Of a DNA stretch of 64,000 nucleotides, positions 59,201 to 64,000 are shown piece by piece (the stretch's first letter is position 1; each line of letters starts with the position of its first letter). The stretch is from Bugula neritina (Eukaryota > Bryozoa > Gymnolaemata > Cheilostomatida > Bugulidae). Location: contig OZ037767.1 of the NCBI GenBank assembly GCA_964035545.1, forward strand, positions 4,711,680 through 4,775,679. Reading direction: 5' to 3'. The notes beneath the pieces are model-generated. The model made no database searches. It was not told the DNA's origin and worked only from the letters and a program-made list of their open reading frames with translations. Position numbers and translations under genes: made by a program.

Positions 59201-62200
59201 TTATTGATTAAATTCTAGTCTACAAATGTTAAAATACAATTTAAAGTTTCAGGAATAATTTTACACAAAACCACCAGCCAATAAAAATATGAGTAATAAA
59301 TAACAAGTATAATGTTGCGCAACACACGAAGGCATAGAGAAGATAAATCTCAGTACACATCACCTTGAGAAAGAAGACATCTCTGCTGTTGACAATCCTA
59401 TTCTGTGACATGTAGAGCTCAATGAGACCTTTACATCTTTGTATGCTAGACAGTGAAGAGATTTTGTTGTGGTCCAAGGCCAGGTAATGAAGATGATTCA
59501 ACTAAAAGTGGCATATTACAACTATACTTCAGTACAGAGCTACTTGAATACAATCCTCTATATACAAGGCAAAATTTATGCATATTTTTAAAGCGATGAA
59601 AGCCATGGATTTTTGCTTGAAAAGACTGAGTAAATATTTAAAAAAATTTTTTTTGTTTAAGGAAATATAATTTATAGAAGAAAAACACAGTTTTAATTGT
59701 TAGCTATACAGCAAAAACTGTGCATTTGGCAAAAGCGTGTGTCATTAGCTAAATTATTGTTGAAAGAGTTACTTAACAGAAATCAAACAATTAACTGGTA
59801 AATAACGTAATATAGTGTTTTATGTTCTATTTAAAATACGTATGAACATGTAAAATGTAATATAATGGAAGAGAGTTACTATCTAAGAGTATGTAAGTCC
59901 TCAAATGCTTATATCTGAAATTCAATAAAATTATTGATTTATACGATTGATTAAAAACCCATCCAGACCTTGTCAAGTTGATTAGTGTCAAGTTGAACCA
60001 AGTAGTTGTCAGATAGACTGAGTCTCCTCAAGTTACTTAGAGTCTGTAGGCCTTCGAGTTTGTAGATACAGTTGTCATCTAGATAAAGCTCTTCAAGTTG
60101 GGTACACTGATTCAGCCCCTGCGTCATTATGAAATCACTTGTTAGAACCAAGGCTATCAGGGGTGTGGTTATTGTAGCTGCCTAAATTAGTCTTTGATCA
60201 ATGTCTAGTCATAGCTTAGCGCTAGCCACACCAAATCATAAGGACAAGCTGTAACGCTATTCCATGAAACACAAATGGCAATGTTCTACAGTATTTCAAT
60301 TCCAACAACTGGCAACTTTCTACCAATAAAACAGACCAGCTTTTACCAACTATCTCCTTTGAGAGTTGTCTTCTCAAATCAATAAATTTATAACACATTG
60401 ATAGACTAATTATCTATTTTCAACATCTACTGAAATTATAAACAAACAAAATGTTAGAAATCTGCAACTGGAACTGTTAGTACATTAAATTATTTACATG
60501 AAAAGGGATAGACACAAGGCAAGTAAATAAAGTGCATATAATAATCATGGCAATCATTCGTTTCTTCTTTAATTACACAAATTGGTATAATAAACTACTT
60601 GCTGTACTTTGTAGACAGATTGGGGCTTACCAGACTAACTTAAGTCATACTTAATTTTTAGAGCCCTGCATTGATTGAAGTAGGTGTGAAACTTCAGTAA
60701 TTTAATTTGGCTTAGAAATGAAAATTCCATGACGCCAAATCGCAACTAACTAAAAATTTTAGTGAAGCAAAAATCTATTCAATTAGGTATCAAGCTAAGA
60801 AATCGACAACTAAAAGTAAATTGACTGACAAACTCAAATGCAATATAAAAACTATGACTCAATCAAACAGGTAGTTGACACTTGAACTAACAAGGTTTCT
60901 GATTGGTCCAGCACTCTCGGATTTGAACCTCAAGTTAAATGACAGTTAGAGACATTACAGAACACCTACCGTAGTTGCTATCTAAAATTATAAATATACT
61001 TATAATAAATATAGGATATAAATAAAAGATATAGTAACGGTGCAATGCAAAACAATAGTTCATCAGAACATTTTACAAACATAATATACATTAAATATAA
61101 AAGTAAACACAAGTTCCTCCCGTGACCATTATGTATAAATTTCATATCAGCATCATCTGATAATTTACACACTTTATTATGCAATCAATAAAAACTAATG
61201 CTGAACCAATTCTTATAATATCATTCAAGAATTTGGAACTTGTATTTCTATTTTCTGCCACGTAGTACAAACACATACCTCTAACTTCACAATATCATTG
61301 TGACAGAAAGAAGCCCATTTGAGGTTGACGAGGTTTTCAAGAGAGGACAACTTTGCAAGATGTTGATTGTCCAAACACAGTGAAGTGATCTAACAAAGTA
61401 AAAGCATATTTTATTATATTTACATTTTATAATAGCTTTGCAGAAAAATTTAAAAGTTTTACTTTTAGTTAAACTAAGCAAATGAACTCAATGCATGACT
61501 CATGAGTATAATCTCACATAGTATAACACTATATACATTGTTACTTCTTAAAATGATTTACACTTTTGTCTTCTCTCCATGTTATTAGCTGACGCTATAT
61601 GTTTCATCTTATACGGCAGCAACTTACTCGAGTCATCCACTGCATGCCATCGGTCTGATTCACTCCATCAGAAACTGATCTAGATAGACTGTGAGACAGA
61701 ATCTGTGCAACTGAGCCTAGACTGAGGGAACGTGGTTGGTGGTGATCAGTGCGGCCATGTGAAATAATGTGTACCTGCATATAACAGTTACTAAAGTAAA
61801 GGCTACAGGCTAAAAATGACTAAAATATCACATGTACCTGGTGTTAACAAAGCAATTGGGAAAACATCATCTAATATGGCTAAAGATAATGAATGCCATA
61901 TTTGCTGTATACTTCTAGGAAAGAATATTAAATATCTTGAAGTAAAGCATATAAAAATGTGTTAAATTGATTTCTGTACTACAGGCAGATGCTAGTTATG
62001 CAAATAGACTAAGTTCTATACATACGGGTGATATACGAGATCCCGCAGATAGCCTGAGAGCAGATGTAGCCTCAGATTCTGATATTTCCACATTGTCTAG
62101 AGTCTGCAGTGATTTCATTCTAGCTATTACTCTCAATCTAAACTCCATTGGCTGGAAAACAAGTTAGTAATTCTGGTAAATCAGTTTCTCTAAAGAACTG

Positions 62201-64000
62201 CTGTCAAAAGATATGTTCCTTTTATGTCCACTCAGTATTATTTATACAGTGTGGTCTATCAGGAATGATAATTTAAAAAATACTGACAAATTTATATATC
62301 TTTTATAATTCACATATTTACTCTTTCAAAAAATATTTGATACAGTTGCAGGAAAATCTATCAGCTAAATAATGTGTACATATTTTCGAGTTGAAATAAA
62401 AGCTATACTAAAATCCTATAAACACACTGATTCAATATAATATAGTATGTGTCTTTTTAAACTTTCAAACAGATTCCAGTTCTCAACAAACTCTGTGGTA
62501 ATCCACAAGTGCCACCTGGCAGTACATACCTTTAGCCAGAGATTATGCTGAGTGTTAAGACTCTCTAAGAGAGGGGCGTGTTTCCGTAGAATGGCAAACT
62601 CGTCTCTGATATACCTCATGCAGTTCCACGATATGTCGGCAGTTCTAAGACAGTTCATGTTCTGTAGAATAAAACATTACACTGTAAACAATTATTCCAA
62701 ACAAATTACGAGTTGAATTATGATGTTTCTGAGTGAACTTCACGCTGAAAAATAAACAAATATTCAACAAGTATTTTATTATTTCCAGTTTCCACTTTGA
62801 AACAAAGGCTGTGTGCTACTACTTACGCCCTCATTGTGTAAAGCATAGGGTCATATACTAAAACTGATATACATTAAGTGGGAAGGTGTAAAGACTATGC
62901 AAATCCTTGCAGCTGTTACATACCTTCATACCATCCAGTGTAGTAATTTTGTTGAAGCTAACGTCAAGTTTTTCAATTTTCTACAAACAACTCAAAGTAA
63001 ATAATTACATAGTACACTAAGTTGAGTCTATATTACACATGTTATAACCTCAATCAGAAAGGTTTGGGGAGCATAACTCCAAGTTTTTTAAAAAGCAACC
63101 AATCAGTAGTTTAGAAAGCTAATGCAACATCATATGACTAAAAATGGTTGTATATTAGTTACTTTTGAAAAAATACTGATTCATTTTCTTGACTGTTTGG
63201 ATGCAAGGACTTCTTGAAAAAGACATACCATGTTGACTAACTCGTCAACTCTGGAGAGATCATTGAAACTGGCCACTAGTATTCTCAGCCCAGCCATTTG
63301 ACGGATTCCGGAGAGTTTAGTGATCCCCTGTCTGTGGATGTTGAGTTCCGTCACGTGCTGGAGAGTCTCAACAGACAGGTAGGCTTGTAAGGCAGACGTA
63401 GACAAGGACTCCAACCTGCAGTGATCAATATTGAACTCTTTCTATAATACTAACTACATCTCTAGACCTCAATGATAGTATCCCTAAGTACTGCAGACAC
63501 TAGACAGTATCTTTATCTAAACATCTCTATTTGTAGTTGGTACTAATCAACCTGCAGTGATGAGTGACTAAAATTTTACTCTTTTAGTGTTAATGACATC
63601 AACAGTCAGACATTACTGAAAGCCTTTCTATCTAGTATATTTTACCAGCAGCATATGAAAAGCTAAATAGAACAAATTTTGCTGCTGACAAATTTATTAA
63701 GGAGCACAGCACATTAAAGACGAGTATGCAAGGGTCAAAGGTGAGCATACAAAGGTTAAAGGTAAGAGAGTGAACAGACCTGCTGTCTTGTTTGTCATCA
63801 ACATCTACTGGAGGCATTTGAAGCACATCATCATCAGAACTAAGATAGGTTTCAGTAGACGTCAAGGTTGAAGGGCTCTCCAACACAATAAAGTCAAACT
63901 GCTCAAACGGGTTCGTCGGCTTCAGCTAAAAATAGAAAGACGATTCGTCAAGCTATATTCACTGTCTTATCGGCTGTGAAGTCACATGGCTTTGATGTAG
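53223..64000 (-). CDS. LRRC9: Leucine-rich repeat-containing protein 9 (C-terminal 841 aa; 5' part beyond window)
   Basis: Sixteen exons with consistent phases (2,526 nt): 63780-63925, 63229-63415, 62924-62980, 62530-62661, 62026-62151, 61628-61774, 61279-61389, 59969-60118, 59364-59501, 58411-58530, 57954-58193, 57647-57866, 57240-57360, 56594-56861, 56141-56327, 53223-53398. They hold many SDS22-like LRRs, for example ELYLDDNCIYKLEGLQTL, LALDHNKISSLSSIQ, VLHLGYNGIRDLSVLQ and RELVLDKNKIKTISEHSF. Between blocks are the LRR-cap pattern LDLSGNPVVEADNYRLF and GGRLTSDFVAERVGHS, as in vertebrate LRRC9. The last block ends MPSLTIIDGIPVNEEEQLKA, followed by a Gln/Asn/Ser-rich tail ending FGRLNRK. 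LRRC9 is a cilium/flagellum-associated scaffold. The N-terminal LRRs should lie beyond base 64000. Confidence 0.94.
55296..56085. mobile_element. TIR element with GATCGATC-rich ends (MITE-like) in the last LRRC9 intron
   Basis: The 790-bp element has inverted ends CACGGGCTTTCCATGTACCG and (reverse of right end) CACCGGCTTTCCATGTACCG, both continuing into ATCTCAGATCGATCTC. A 3-bp ATT lies on each side (55293-55295 and 56086-56088). Many AGATCGATCT palindromes and TTTCCATG motifs recur inside both ends, forming nested inverted repeats. The AT-rich core (about 55430-55915) has no open frame. A CAC terminus with a 3-bp duplication recalls CACTA-type elements, but that is weak. The right end is 55 bases from the donor of exon 56141-56327. 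Confidence 0.85.
57477..57613. repeat. 34-bp minisatellite near an LRRC9 donor
   Basis: Four copies of a 34-bp unit with core CCAATACAGTCATGACTGTG, itself palindromic, lie 30-odd bases from the donor of exon 57647-57866. Confidence 0.88.

Noticed and set aside
1-64000. CRISPR arrays, operons or bacterial mobile elements
   Set aside because: The direct repeats are tandem without unique spacers, and the genes are spliced eukaryotic genes.

Overview
The window is nuclear DNA from an animal with motile cilia. It has AT-rich introns and spacers, spliced genes with canonical GT/AG junctions, a homeobox gene, ciliary genes and a Ty3/Gypsy retrotransposon. Five protein genes in 64 kb with modest introns suggest a compact invertebrate genome. 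The phylum cannot be settled from the sequence; a spiralian is only a guess. No bacterial features (operons, Shine-Dalgarno sites, CRISPR) are present.

Layout. (1) 1-23794, minus strand: the N-terminal half of a DNAH14/DNAH6-type dynein heavy chain, reconstructed here as 38 phase-consistent exons (2,032 codons). They run from the start codon through the tail and linker into AAA1 and the start of AAA2; the gene continues past base 1. (2) 23795-27192: an AT-rich spacer with a promoter-like patch near 24.6 kb. (3) 27193-30303, minus: a complete five-exon bsx (brain-specific homeobox) gene of 239 aa, with a foldback element in intron 2. (4) 34521-37919, plus: a six-exon C7orf50-like gene (WKF domain, 282 aa). 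(5) 39109-52058, minus: a seven-coding-exon gene for a 358-aa membrane protein (signal peptide, two WSC domains, one sushi/CCP domain, TM helix, short tail). All its introns are phase 1. One intron, which splits the second WSC domain, holds a full-length 7,448-bp Ty3/Gypsy element (40536-47983) with 306-bp LTRs that look identical. Another holds two hAT-like MITEs. (6) 53223-64000, minus: the C-terminal 841 aa of LRRC9, continuing past the right edge, with a 790-bp TIR element in its last intron.

The retrotransposon is the most unusual object. Its coding strand matches the host gene. It has a primer-binding site matching the 3' end of tRNA-Leu(AAG). It carries gag, then a basic middle frame reached through what looks like a complete -1 frameshift signal (GTTAAAC, 5-nt spacer, perfect 10-bp GC stem), then pro-pol reached through a second slippery site (G7 followed by a stop). 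Beyond pol there are two further frames: a Pro/Glu-rich Cys-containing frame behind a C11 tract, and a 357-aa C2H2 zinc-finger/coiled-coil ORF with no envelope features.

A second theme is short tandem repeats that begin at exon boundaries of the dynein gene and copy the splice site. Dynein and LRRC9 are both cilium genes; the other three have no obvious functional link to each other.
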